Shown one piece after another: positions 20,258-27,743 of a DNA stretch of 64,000 bases. Positions within the stretch are counted from its first letter, which is position 1. Every line of letters starts with the position of its first letter. The notes under the pieces are model-generated. The model made no database searches, was not told the DNA's origin, and saw nothing but the letters and a program-made list of their open reading frames with translations. A program made the position numbers and the translations under genes. Source of the DNA: Sphingobium vermicomposti (GTDB lineage Bacteria > Pseudomonadota > Alphaproteobacteria > Sphingomonadales > Sphingomonadaceae); assembly GCF_011762025.1 (NCBI RefSeq), contig NZ_JAASQR010000002.1:868001-932000 (forward strand). The letters run 5' to 3'.

Positions 20258-20289
20258 ATTCCTTGCTAAAGGAATGGCCAAGGTATAAT
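20258..20289 (+). promoter_or_regulatory. Probable mucR promoter with an overlapping inverted repeat
   Basis: A perfect TATAAT (20284-20289) lies about 74 bases before the mucR ATG. Upstream, ATTCCTT-GCTA-AAGGAAT (20258-20275) is a perfect 7-bp inverted repeat covering the -35 area (TTGCTA, 15-base spacer). It could be an operator for autoregulation, or the tail hairpin of rimI. Confidence 0.5.
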
Positions 20290-20362
20290 CCAATGATACC
20301 GCTCCTGAAATGATTATCTTGGGCGGGTCGCACATAAAATCAGACTTCTCAGGATAAAGAAA

Positions 20363-20785
20363 ATGGAAACCGAATCAGCGCAGAGCGAGCTGCTCATTAC
20401 TTTGACGTCCGACATTGTGGCAGCACATGTCTCCAACAACAGCGTTGCGGTCTCTGATGTCGCCACTCTCATTCAGAATGTTCACGCCGCTCTTTCAGGA
20501 CTCGCGACGCCCAGCGCCGCGCCGGAAGTAAAGCTGGAACCTGCAGTCTCCGTCCGGTCATCGATCAAGCCCGATTTCATCGTCTGCCTTGAAGACGGAA
20601 AGAAGCTGAAGATGCTCAAGCGTCATCTGATGACTCATTACCAGATGACGCCAGACGATTACCGGGCGAAATGGGGCTTGGCCGCCGATTATCCGATGGT
20701 GGCACCAAATTATGCAGAACAGCGTCGCACGCTGGCAAAAAAGATCGGCCTGGGCACCAAGCGTCGCCGCACCCGCGCGAAATAA
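20363..20785 (+). CDS. mucR: Ros/MucR-family zinc-finger transcriptional regulator
   Basis: A nucleoid-associated-like DNA-binding regulator that in rhizobia and caulobacters controls exopolysaccharide, motility and cell-cycle genes. The 140-aa protein has an oligomerising N-terminus (about residues 1-45) and the prokaryotic zinc finger with Cys75, His88 and His92 in IVCLEDGKKLKMLKRHLMTH. The second ligand position is Asp78 rather than Cys, as in many MucR and Ml proteins. The motif MTPDDYRAKWGL after the finger is diagnostic. A basic tail (KRRRTRAK) follows. It has its own promoter (20284-20289) and a terminator at 20815-20842. A plausible regulator of the capsule and adhesin genes later in the window, by family analogy only. 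Confidence 0.93.
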   Translation: METESAQSELLITLTSDIVAAHVSNNSVAVSDVATLIQNVHAALSGLATPSAAPEVKLEPAVSVRSSIKPDFIVCLEDGKKLKMLKRHLMTHYQMTPDDYRAKWGLAADYPMVAPNYAEQRRTLAKKIGLGTKRRRTRAK

Positions 20786-20814
20786 GCGCGCTGCAGCCCT
20801 TATCTATCATGACG

Positions 20815-20842
20815 AAGGGGCGCATCGACCATGCGCCCCTTT
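20815..20842 (+). terminator. Hairpin terminator after mucR
   Basis: AAGGGGCGCAT (20815-20825) pairs perfectly over 11 bp with ATGCGCCCCTT (20831-20841) around a CGACC loop. The T tract is short (TTTC), so termination may be partial. It separates mucR from fur. Confidence 0.7.
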
Positions 20843-20905
20843 CATGCCGTGGGAAAAGCGGCTAGCTTTCCCCAAGTGCCGAATTAACGAAATGAGCCAA
20901 TCTTC

Positions 20906-21328
20906 ATGAACCGCAAGATCGACGTGGAAGCGCTTTGCCATGAAAAGGGCCTGCGAATAACCGAGCAGCGCCGCGTCATCGCTCAGGTCTTGAGCGACGC
21001 GTCCGATCACCCGGACGTGGAGGAGTTGCACAAGCGCTCGTCCACCATCGATCCGGGCATATCGATCGCCACAGTCTACCGCACGGTGCGCCTGTTCGAG
21101 GAAGCCGGGATTCTGGAGCGCCACGATTTTGGCGATGGCCGCGCCCGCTATGAAGCCGCGCCGGAATCGCACCATGACCATCTGATCGATGTCGAAACCG
21201 GCAATGTCATCGAATTTGTCGACCCCGAACTGGAGCAGCTGCAAAAGCTGATCGCGGAAAGGCTGGGCTTCCGCCTGGTCGATCACCGCATGGAGCTTTA
21301 CGGCGTCTCGCTCGACCGGAAGAACTGA
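20906..21328 (+). CDS. fur: Fur-family metal-responsive transcriptional repressor
   Basis: Metal-dependent DNA-binding dimer. The 140-aa protein has the winged helix (GLRITEQRRVIAQVL, then ISIATVYRTVRLFEEAGIL) and the metal-binding segment SHHDHLID (His89, His90, Asp91, His92). It has a single cysteine (Cys11) and none of the paired C-terminal cysteines of E. coli Fur, so the structural CxxC zinc site is absent, as in many alphaproteobacterial Fur/Mur proteins. Whether it senses iron or manganese cannot be read from sequence. plsC follows after 5 bases, so it may lead a long operon reaching to 26955. Confidence 0.9.
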   Translation: MNRKIDVEALCHEKGLRITEQRRVIAQVLSDASDHPDVEELHKRSSTIDPGISIATVYRTVRLFEEAGILERHDFGDGRARYEAAPESHHDHLIDVETGNVIEFVDPELEQLQKLIAERLGFRLVDHRMELYGVSLDRKN

Positions 21329-21333
21329 CCCGC

Positions 21334-22092
21334 TTGCGCAGGCTGCGCCGTCTGCTGCGAATAGGGGCGCTGGTAGGCAGCCTGGTCCTCTGCCTTGTCC
21401 CGCATCTGATCTGGCGCGCCTTTGGCAGGCGGTCGCCCTGGCCGCGCCGTTTCCTGGCGATGGCGGCGCGCGCGGTCGGCGCGCGGGTGCGCGTTGATGG
21501 ACATGCGTTTCACGGCGACAATTTCATCATCGCCAACCATGTCAGCTGGGTCGATATATTGGCGCTGGGCGGGGCGACCGGCGCAGCCTTTGTCGCTCAT
21601 GACGGCATCGCCCGCTGGCCCCTGATCGGATGGTTGGCAGCGCAGAACAACACGCTGTTCGTGGCGCGCAACCGGCGCGGCGCGATCGCAGGCCAGATCG
21701 ACGGACTGCGCGCTGCCCTGGCGGGTCACCAGCCGGTCGCGTTGTTCCCGGAAGGAACGACCAGCGACGGACGCGCGCTGCTTCCCTTCAAGCCTTCGCT
21801 GCTCGCCGTGCTGATACCGCCGCCCCGCGCCGTCATGATTCAACCCGTCCACATCGATTATGGTGACGCCACCGACGCTGTCGCCTGGCACAGCCAAGAG
21901 CCGGCGGGCGCGAATGTCAAAAAAATCCTGGAACGCAAGGGACCGCTCATTGTGACGCTGCGTTTTCTGGAGCCTTTCGACCCCATGGAACATCCCGATC
22001 GCAAGCAATTGGCGGCGGTGGTGAGCGAAAGGATCGCCGTCAGCATCGGACACCACCTGCCGCCTTTCACTTGTGCAACGCGCCCTGTATAG
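21334..22092 (+). CDS. plsC: 1-acyl-sn-glycerol-3-phosphate acyltransferase (PlsC family)
   Basis: Adds the second acyl chain in phosphatidic acid synthesis at the inner membrane; paralogues can acylate other lysolipids. The 252-aa protein has an N-terminal membrane anchor (about residues 9-28), the catalytic HX4D box NHVSWVD (His69, Asp74), the NTLFVAR block, FPEGTTSDG and a downstream FKPSLL block. The start is TTG at 21334, five bases after the fur stop; no better start is in frame before the anchor and the ribosome site is weak. miaB follows after 9 bases. Confidence 0.9.
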   Translation: MRRLRRLLRIGALVGSLVLCLVPHLIWRAFGRRSPWPRRFLAMAARAVGARVRVDGHAFHGDNFIIANHVSWVDILALGGATGAAFVAHDGIARWPLIGWLAAQNNTLFVARNRRGAIAGQIDGLRAALAGHQPVALFPEGTTSDGRALLPFKPSLLAVLIPPPRAVMIQPVHIDYGDATDAVAWHSQEPAGANVKKILERKGPLIVTLRFLEPFDPMEHPDRKQLAAVVSERIAVSIGHHLPPFTCATRPV

Positions 22093-22101
22093 CTGGATCG
22101 C

Positions 22102-23451
22102 ATGAATCGTAACGACGCTCCCAAGACTCCGGCTACCTTCCACGTCAAATCCTTCGGCTGCCAGATGAACGTCTATGATGGCGAGCGCATGGCCGAGATG
22201 CTGGGCGAGCGCGGCATGACGGCGGCCAGCGAAGGCGCGCAGGCGGATCTGGTGATCCTGAACACCTGTCACATCCGCGAAAAGGCCGTGGACAAGGTCT
22301 ATTCCGACATCGGTCGCCTGACGCGCGAGGACGGGACCCGTCCGATGATCGCAGTAGCCGGTTGCGTGGCCCAGGCAGAGGGCAGCGAAATCAGCCGCCG
22401 CGCCAAAAGCGTGGACATCGTCGTCGGCCCGCAAGCCTATCATCACCTGCCGGAATTGATCGAAAAAGCCGGTCGCGGCGAGGAAGCGGTGGACACCGAC
22501 ATGCCGCTCGCCTCCAAATTCGGCGCGCTGCCCGCGCGGACGAAGCAGGCCCGCCCCACCGCTTTCCTGACCATCATGGAAGGTTGCGACAAATTCTGCA
22601 CCTATTGCGTCGTGCCCTACACGCGCGGCGCGGAAATCAGCCGTAGCTGGTCCGCCATCATCGACGAAGCAAAGGCGCTGGTCGATGGCGGGGTGCGCGA
22701 AATCACCCTGCTGGGCCAGAATGTGAACGCCTGGACCGGAGAGGATGACAAGGGCCGCGCCCAAGGCATGGATGGGCTGGTGCGCGAACTGGCCAGGCTG
22801 AATGACCTCAAGCGCATCCGCTATACCACCAGCCACCCCAATGACATGAGCGACGGCCTGATCGCCGCCCATGGCGATGTGGACAAGCTGATGCCTTTTC
22901 TCCACCTGCCGGTGCAATCGGGCAATGACCGCATCCTGAAGGCGATGAACCGCAGCCATAGCGTCGACAGCTATCTGCACATCATCGATCGCGTGCGCGC
23001 GGTCCGCCCGGACATTGCATTGTCGGGAGATTTCATCGTCGGCTTCCCCGGCGAAACCGATGCCGAGTTCGAAGATACGATCAGGATCGTCGAACAGGTG
23101 CGCTATGCCCAATGCTATTCGTTCAAATACAGCCCGCGCCCCGGCACTCCGGCGGCGGGAATGGACGGGCAGGTACCAGCCGAAGTGATGGATGAGCGGC
23201 TAGCGCGGCTGCAGGCGGCGATCAACCGGCATCAGGCGGATTTTAACGCGAGTACTGTTGGGCGTCGCACCCAGATTCTGCTGGAACGCAAGGGCCGCCA
23301 TCCAGGGCAGTTGATCGGCAAGACCCCTTGGCTTCAGTCAGTGCATGTCACCGCGCCGGAACTTTTCATCGGCGACATGGTCGAAGTAGATATCATCAGC
23401 GCCGGCCCGAATAGTCTGGCCGGTCAACCTAGTAGGAGGAAGGCCGCTTGA
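22102..23451 (+). CDS. miaB: tRNA-2-methylthio-N6-dimethylallyladenosine synthase MiaB
   Basis: Radical-SAM enzyme that methylthiolates i6A37 in tRNAs reading UNN codons, using two [4Fe-4S] clusters. The 449-aa protein has the N-terminal cluster ligands Cys20, Cys56 and Cys88 (FGCQMN, NTCHIR, AGCVAQ), the radical-SAM triad Cys162-x3-Cys166-x2-Cys169 (GCDKFCTYC) and a C-terminal TRAM domain (QILLERKGRHPGQLIGKTPW). Length is normal. The last codons contain an AGGAGGAAGG sequence that would serve as the ribosome site of a small frame starting TTG at 23448 and overlapping this stop. phoH lies 123 bases downstream. Confidence 0.96.
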   Translation: MNRNDAPKTPATFHVKSFGCQMNVYDGERMAEMLGERGMTAASEGAQADLVILNTCHIREKAVDKVYSDIGRLTREDGTRPMIAVAGCVAQAEGSEISRRAKSVDIVVGPQAYHHLPELIEKAGRGEEAVDTDMPLASKFGALPARTKQARPTAFLTIMEGCDKFCTYCVVPYTRGAEISRSWSAIIDEAKALVDGGVREITLLGQNVNAWTGEDDKGRAQGMDGLVRELARLNDLKRIRYTTSHPNDMSDGLIAAHGDVDKLMPFLHLPVQSGNDRILKAMNRSHSVDSYLHIIDRVRAVRPDIALSGDFIVGFPGETDAEFEDTIRIVEQVRYAQCYSFKYSPRPGTPAAGMDGQVPAEVMDERLARLQAAINRHQADFNASTVGRRTQILLERKGRHPGQLIGKTPWLQSVHVTAPELFIGDMVEVDIISAGPNSLAGQPSRRKAA

Positions 23452-23570
23452 ACCTACTCACAGTCGTTCCCGGCATCACGGGAGCCCATCTCCGACCCTG
23501 TCCGCCAGGCTGGAAGGGAGAGAGATGGATAGCTGCTCTCGCGGCTGTGACCGAAGTAGGAAGAGGCTGA
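23448..23570 (+). CDS. Candidate 40-codon small ORF between miaB and phoH
   Basis: Starting with TTG at 23448, which overlaps the miaB stop (TTGA), a frame of 40 codons runs to TGA at 23568-23570, four bases before the phoH ATG. A very strong Shine-Dalgarno, AGGAGGAAGG, lies at 23434-23443 inside the miaB end. The peptide begins MNLLTVVPGITG and ends IAALAAVTEVGRG; no family is recognised. It could be a leader peptide that couples phoH translation to the operon, or a chance frame, since 40 codons without a stop are not rare at this GC content. The same bases can fold into a branched RNA (23453-23560). The two readings compete. Confidence 0.35.
   Translation: MNLLTVVPGITGAHLRPCPPGWKGERWIAALAAVTEVGRG
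23453..23560 (+). ncRNA. Candidate structured RNA element in the phoH leader
   Basis: A compatible nested fold is readable. The closing stem is CCTACT-CACAG (23453-23463) with CTGTG-ACCGA-AGTAGG (23545-23560), giving 11 pairs with a 5-base bulge. Inside it are hairpin 1 (TCCCG 23468-23472 with CGGGA 23479-23483), stem 2 (CCATCTC 23486-23492 with GAGATGG 23522-23528, plus inner CCCT/AGGG) and hairpin 3 (CTGC 23533-23536 with GCGG 23541-23544). The 3' strand of the closing stem runs into the purine-rich phoH ribosome site (GTAGGAAGAGG), so folding could hide or expose it. I recognise no known riboswitch class, and no energy or covariation has been computed. Confidence 0.35.
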
Positions 23571-23574
23571 CCCC

Positions 23575-24579
23575 ATGTCCAAAAAACCTAATCAAAACCA
23601 TCGCGTCGACACCGCAGAGCGCGCCCGCCTGGAGGTGATGTTTGAAAAGCCCCACCTACTGGGGGCGCTGTTCGGGCAATATGACCAGAATCTGGTGGCC
23701 ATCGAAAACCGGCTGGGCGTCTATATCGCGGCGCGCGGCAACAAGCTGCAGATTGAAGGCCATGCCGAAGCCGCCGCGCGCGCACGTGATGTCCTGACCG
23801 GCCTCTACAACCGCATCGTCGCGGGCCAGGAAATCGACAGCGGCGCGGTGGAGGCTGTCATCGCCATGTCAGCCGAACCGACGCTGGACGGCATCATCCG
23901 CCATGACGTCGCCGAACCGCCCACGGTGATGATCAGGACGCGCAAGAAAACGATCGTCCCCCGCTCATCGACCCAGGTCACCTATATGGAGGCACTGTCC
24001 CGGAACGACATCATCTTTGCCCTGGGACCGGCAGGCACCGGCAAGACCTACCTTGCCGTCGCGCAGGCGGTCAGCCAGTTGATCACCGGCAGCGTCGACC
24101 GCCTGATCCTGTCACGGCCTGCGGTGGAGGCCGGTGAACGGCTGGGCTTCCTGCCGGGCGATATGAAGGAAAAGGTCGATCCCTATCTGCGCCCCATTTA
24201 CGACGCGCTGTACGACACCCTGCCCGCAGAGCAGGTCGAACGGCGCATCGCATCGGGTGAGATTGAGATCGCGCCTTTGGCCTTCATGCGGGGACGCACC
24301 CTGGCCAACGCCTTCATCGTGCTGGATGAGGCGCAAAATACGACGATCGCGCAGATGAAGATGTTCCTCACCCGCTTTGGCGAAGGCAGCCGCATGGTCA
24401 TATGCGGCGATCCACGACAGGTCGATTTACCGCAGCCCGGCATATCGGGCCTTGCCGATGCGGTGGCCCGGCTGGAGGGGGTGGACGGCATCTCCATCGT
24501 GCCCTTTGGCATTGGCGACGTCGTGCGGCACCCGGTCGTCGGTCGTATTGTTCAAGCCTATGAGGGACCGGATGCGTAA
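23575..24579 (+). CDS. phoH: PhoH-family ATPase
   Basis: An ATP-binding protein of the PhoH/PhoL type linked to RNA metabolism and stress; the exact reaction is unsettled. The 334-aa protein has an N-terminal KH-like region (about residues 35-85), Walker A GPAGTGKTYL (151-160), Walker B FIVLDEAQN and the GEGSRMVICGDPRQVDLP sensor block. Length and order match the family found next to ybeY in most proteobacteria. The ATG at 23575 has AGGAAGAGG upstream, part of which lies next to the predicted stem at 23453-23560. It follows miaB and precedes ybeY, a conserved order. Confidence 0.94.
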   Translation: MSKKPNQNHRVDTAERARLEVMFEKPHLLGALFGQYDQNLVAIENRLGVYIAARGNKLQIEGHAEAAARARDVLTGLYNRIVAGQEIDSGAVEAVIAMSAEPTLDGIIRHDVAEPPTVMIRTRKKTIVPRSSTQVTYMEALSRNDIIFALGPAGTGKTYLAVAQAVSQLITGSVDRLILSRPAVEAGERLGFLPGDMKEKVDPYLRPIYDALYDTLPAEQVERRIASGEIEIAPLAFMRGRTLANAFIVLDEAQNTTIAQMKMFLTRFGEGSRMVICGDPRQVDLPQPGISGLADAVARLEGVDGISIVPFGIGDVVRHPVVGRIVQAYEGPDA

Positions 24580-24641
24580 AGCAAGGCACCGACCTGCCTC
24601 CCCCGTCGCAATGTTGACCACCACCATCGGAGCCGGTCCAA

Positions 24642-25142
24642 ATGATTGAAGTCGCCGTGCTTCACGATCAGGGCTGGCCGGATGAAGACTGGGAAATGCT
24701 GGCCCAGCGCGCCGTGGTCGCGGCGATCGTCCACAGCCCCTACGCCGCCTTCGCGACCGACGAAGCCCTGTATGAGGTCGCCGTCAAGCTGACCAGCGAC
24801 GAAGAGGTCCATGAACTGAACCGCGCCTATCGGGACAAGGACCGGCCGACCAACGTACTGTCCTTCCCCATGGTGCAATCGGACCTGCTGGAAGGCACCG
24901 GAAACACCGATGATGGCGAGGTGCTGCTGGGCGACATCGTCCTTGCCGAAGGCGTGTGCGCCAGCGAAGCGGCGGAAAAGGGCATATCCGTCGCGGACCA
25001 TGCCAGACACCTCATCGTCCATGGCACTTTCCATTTGCTGGGCTATGACCATATGGAAGACGCGGAGGCCGAAGCGATGGAAGCGCTGGAAACCCAGTCG
25101 CTCCTCAGCCTGGGCGTCAGCGATCCTTACGGGGACCGCTAG
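24642..25142 (+). CDS. ybeY: Endoribonuclease YbeY, rRNA maturation factor
   Basis: Single-strand endoribonuclease used in 16S rRNA 3' maturation and ribosome quality control. The 166-aa protein has the zinc motif HGTFHLLGYDH with His127, His131 and His137 and the RPTNVLSFP segment (residues 68-76). Size is normal. An in-frame ATG upstream is not available, since the nearest one at 24611 hits a stop, so 24642 is firm. It is in the phoH-ybeY-corC order conserved among alphaproteobacteria and is very likely co-transcribed with both neighbours. Confidence 0.95.
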   Translation: MIEVAVLHDQGWPDEDWEMLAQRAVVAAIVHSPYAAFATDEALYEVAVKLTSDEEVHELNRAYRDKDRPTNVLSFPMVQSDLLEGTGNTDDGEVLLGDIVLAEGVCASEAAEKGISVADHARHLIVHGTFHLLGYDHMEDAEAEAMEALETQSLLSLGVSDPYGDR

Positions 25143-25207
25143 ATTTTTAACGCTTATCGCTTTAGCAGCCGGTTACACATGTATTGGACAGGGGAATAGG
25201 AAGTCAG

Positions 25208-26155
25208 ATGGCTGAGGGCAGCCCCAAGGACGGCAACGGTTCCAAGGAATCGGACAGTAGCAGCCAGGAAGGTGGCTTATGGAGCGGCCTTAAATCACTG
25301 CTTTTCGGTGAGGATGGAAATCATAGCCTTCGCCGCGAACTGGAAGAAGCGCTCGACGAATATGATGAGGATGGGGAGGATGAGAAATCATCTCCCCCGG
25401 CAAAGGGCGACCTGTCGGCGATAGAACGCCAGATGGTCCGCAACCTCCTGCATTTTTCCGAACATACGGTGGATGACGTGGCGGTTCCCCGCGCGGACAT
25501 CGTCGCGATCGAAGAAAAGGCCAGCTTTGCCGATCTGGCCGCCCTGTTCGCGGAAGCCGGACATAGCCGTATCCCGGTATATCGCGACACGCTGGACACC
25601 ATCGTCGGCATGATCCACATCCGCGACGCTTTCGCGATCCTGGCCGGAAAGACGCCTGTTCCCGACAGCATCACTCCGCTAATCCGGCAACCCCTTTACG
25701 TTCCCGAAAGCATGGGTGCGCTCGACCTGCTGGCGGAAATGCGCGCGAAACGCACGCATCTGGCCATCGTGCTGGATGAATATTCGGGCACCGAAGGGCT
25801 GCTGACCTTCGAAGATCTGGTCGAGGAAATCGTCGGCGATGTCGAGGATGAGCATGACGACGCTCCCGAAGCACTGCTCGTGCCGCTGGAAGACGGGCTG
25901 TGGGACGCCGATGCCCGCGCGGAACTGGAGGATGTCGCCAAGGAGATCGACAGCCGACTTGCCGATATTGAGGAAGATGTCGACACGCTGGGTGGCCTCG
26001 CCTTCGTCATAGCCGGACGCGTGCCAGAGGCTGGCGAAATATTGGAGCATGAACAAAGCGGGTGGCGACTTGAAGTCATCAGCAGCGACGGACGCAGGGT
26101 CACGCGCCTGCGCCTGCATCCGCCAAAGGAAGCGGATAATGGCGAGGATGAATGA
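25208..26155 (+). CDS. corC: CorC/HlyC-family CBS-domain transporter-associated protein
   Basis: A cytoplasmic protein with two tandem CBS domains (about residues 80-195) and a C-terminal CorC/HlyC domain (about 215-300), linked to magnesium/cobalt efflux or, in the YbeX sense, ribosome homeostasis. Diagnostic sequences are VPRADIVAIEEKASF, IHIRDAFAIL, LAIVLDEYSGTEGLLTFEDL and the VEEIVGDVEDEHD acidic block. It has no membrane segments, unlike the DUF21-containing paralogues. ATG 25208 is chosen over the in-frame ATG at 25184 because GGAATAGGAAG stands just upstream of it. Its stop overlaps the start of the cyclotransferase gene (ATGA). Confidence 0.9.
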   Translation: MAEGSPKDGNGSKESDSSSQEGGLWSGLKSLLFGEDGNHSLRRELEEALDEYDEDGEDEKSSPPAKGDLSAIERQMVRNLLHFSEHTVDDVAVPRADIVAIEEKASFADLAALFAEAGHSRIPVYRDTLDTIVGMIHIRDAFAILAGKTPVPDSITPLIRQPLYVPESMGALDLLAEMRAKRTHLAIVLDEYSGTEGLLTFEDLVEEIVGDVEDEHDDAPEALLVPLEDGLWDADARAELEDVAKEIDSRLADIEEDVDTLGGLAFVIAGRVPEAGEILEHEQSGWRLEVISSDGRRVTRLRLHPPKEADNGEDE

Positions 26156-26955
26156 CATCGGTGTGGCGGACCAGTAGGGCGCGCCCGTTTCCCAACCGCT
26201 TTTGGCACAGGTTTGGCCGGATAGCGTTGGCGTCGCTGGCATTCACGCTGTCACCGCCGCTCCGGGCCGAGACAGCGTGGGAACTGGTTCAAAGCTACCC
26301 ACATGATCCGGGCGCATTCACAGAGGGCCTCTTTTTCCACGAGGGTGCCCTGTATGAAAGCACGGGGCTGGAGGGACGCTCGGAAATCCGCAAGGTCGCG
26401 CTGAAAAACGGGAAGGTGCTGGATCGCCGCGTCATTCCGCCACCTTATTTCGGCGAGGGCATCGTCAACTGGAAGGACCGGCTGATCAGCCTGACCTGGC
26501 GGCACCGGACGGGCTTTATATGGGATATCAAAGACTTTTCTCCCATATCGCAATTTCGTTATGAGGGGGAAGGTTGGGGCCTGACGCAGGACGGCCACAG
26601 CATCATCATGAGCGATGGCAGCGCCCAGCTGCGCTTTCTGGACCCGGACAATCTTTCCGAACAGCGCCGCATCACCGTGTCTTTCAACGGTCAGCCGGTC
26701 GAGCGGCTCAATGAACTGGAATATGTGAAGGGCGAAATTTGGGCCAATATCTGGTATGATAGCCGGATCGCGCGCATTGATCCTGCGACCGGGGACGTCA
26801 TCGACTGGATCGACATTGCACCCCTGCTATCGGCCAGCGGCGCGACCGACGGCGAGTCGGTCGCCAACGGCATCGCCTATGACGCCAAGGCGGATCGGCT
26901 GTTCGTGACCGGTAAAAATTGGGCCAAATTGTTCGAAATCAGAGTGAAGCACTGA
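26152..26955 (+). CDS. Exported glutaminyl-peptide cyclotransferase (plant-type QC)
   Basis: Cyclises N-terminal glutamine of peptides to pyroglutamate, or a related reaction; the fold is a five-bladed propeller. The 267-aa protein has an Arg-rich N-terminus followed by a hydrophobic signal (about residues 22-40, ending LRAET), so it acts in the periplasm. Family hallmarks are YPHDPGAFTEGLFFHEGALYES, LTWRHRTGFIWD, GEGWGLTQDG and LNELEYVKGEIWANIW. It is translationally coupled to corC by an ATGA overlap and ends the operon. A signal peptidase site is plausible but not certain. Confidence 0.9.
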   Translation: MTSVWRTSRARPFPNRFWHRFGRIALASLAFTLSPPLRAETAWELVQSYPHDPGAFTEGLFFHEGALYESTGLEGRSEIRKVALKNGKVLDRRVIPPPYFGEGIVNWKDRLISLTWRHRTGFIWDIKDFSPISQFRYEGEGWGLTQDGHSIIMSDGSAQLRFLDPDNLSEQRRITVSFNGQPVERLNELEYVKGEIWANIWYDSRIARIDPATGDVIDWIDIAPLLSASGATDGESVANGIAYDAKADRLFVTGKNWAKLFEIRVKH

Positions 26956-26981
26956 CTGGCTAGAACCCATCCACTCCCCCG

Positions 26982-27284
26982 TCAGCCCGCCTTTTTCCGT
27001 CGCGTTTCCCATCCCTTCTTCGCAGCAGCTGACCGATCGGCTGCCGTGCGCCCAGCAGAGGCAGCGCCGCCTTTTCGCCCGCCTTTGCGCGACGACGTAT
27101 GGCTATCGGGCTTGCCGCGCCCGGAACCGGATTTATTGCCGCCACCCGATTCCTTGTTCACCGTCGCCCAGGCGCGACTTTCTGCCTCGCTTTTGGAAAC
27201 GCCGCGCTTTTCATAGCCTTCCTCAATATGTTCGGCCTTGCGCTTTTGCTTGTCGGTGTAGCTGCTCTTGTCGCCTTGAGGCAT
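26982..27284 (-). CDS. Small basic stress-type protein, often annotated plasmid stabilization protein
   Basis: A 100-aa protein with the conserved start MPQGDKSSYTDKQKRKAEHI, then an EGYEKRGVSKSEAESRAWATVN helix and a disordered Gly/Ser/Lys/Arg tail with RKGGRKGG repeats. Homologues are often labelled plasmid stabilization protein, but nothing here resembles a toxin-antitoxin module. A DNA- or stress-related role is suggested by the basic tail and by the EcfG-type promoter at 27378-27403. The start ATG at 27284 lies about 94 bases from the promoter -10. It is divergent from the 27411 gene, and both face the same palindromic promoter. Confidence 0.75.
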   Translation of the reverse strand: MPQGDKSSYTDKQKRKAEHIEEGYEKRGVSKSEAESRAWATVNKESGGGNKSGSGRGKPDSHTSSRKGGRKGGAASAGRTAADRSAAAKKGWETRRKKAG

Positions 27285-27375
27285 GGATATTCTCCCATAG
27301 GCATGCGTCCCCCGCCACGAAACGAACGGCGTCGATTCGCGTTCAATCCGCTACGCCGCCGTTACGAGCAGGCAC

Positions 27376-27403
27376 GGAACGGAAGCAAACAGGCGGGCGT
27401 TCC
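27376..27403. promoter_or_regulatory. Self-palindromic, bidirectional EcfG-type promoter
   Basis: GGAACG (27376-27381) and CGTTCC (27398-27403) are inverted. Read on the plus strand, GGAAC-N17-CGTT points to the 27411 gene; read on the minus strand, GGAAC-N17-CGTT points to the 27284 gene. Each strand carries a full -35 and -10. The plus-strand start site would fall almost at the ATG 27411, giving a leaderless or nearly leaderless mRNA. Confidence 0.6.
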
Positions 27404-27410
27404 AAAGGTC

Positions 27411-27743
27411 ATGGAACAGCGCTCTCTCATCGAACGGCTCGCCCGGCATCTCGCCACTGGTGCTTCGGGCGATTGGCATGAACGAGTGGCGGATGCGGCG
27501 AGCCTTCTGGCAATCCTGAAAGACCCTGACGCCGCCATGCGCGCGGTCGGAGACGACGCCGTCTGGCGCGCCATGATCGATGCCGCTTTACGCCAGCGCT
27601 GGGATATCGCGGGCGCAGGAAACAGCGACGAAGCCCGCCCCGGCACCGATGAAGAAGGCGAATTCGACCTGCCGCCCGATGGCGTCACCGGCAACCGGGC
27701 CGAATGGGTCCATATTCATCATCCGCAGGAGAAATCATCATGA
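27411..27743 (+). CDS. Hypothetical helical acidic protein in the stress islet (110 aa)
   Basis: I do not recognise it. The sequence is mostly helical with a basic first third (LIERLARHLATGASGDWHERV) and an acidic, Pro/Gly-rich C-terminus (TDEEGEFDLPPDGVTGNRAEW). The frame is open upstream to 27099 with another ATG at 27303, but that part overlaps the divergent gene and the palindromic promoter. ATG 27411, with AAAGG 4 bases upstream, is preferred. The next small gene overlaps its stop by 4 bases, so the two are coupled. Its control by the EcfG-type promoter at 27376-27401 is inferred. Confidence 0.6.
   Translation: MEQRSLIERLARHLATGASGDWHERVADAASLLAILKDPDAAMRAVGDDAVWRAMIDAALRQRWDIAGAGNSDEARPGTDEEGEFDLPPDGVTGNRAEWVHIHHPQEKSS

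Noticed and set aside
21298..23112. 604-codon minus-strand frame across plsC and miaB
   Set aside because: Antisense to two clear enzymes with intact catalytic motifs; shadow composition, no ribosome site.
27099..27410. N-terminal extension of the 27411 gene with a membrane-like segment
   Set aside because: It would overlap the divergent stress gene and the palindromic promoter, and its composition is that of an antisense frame.
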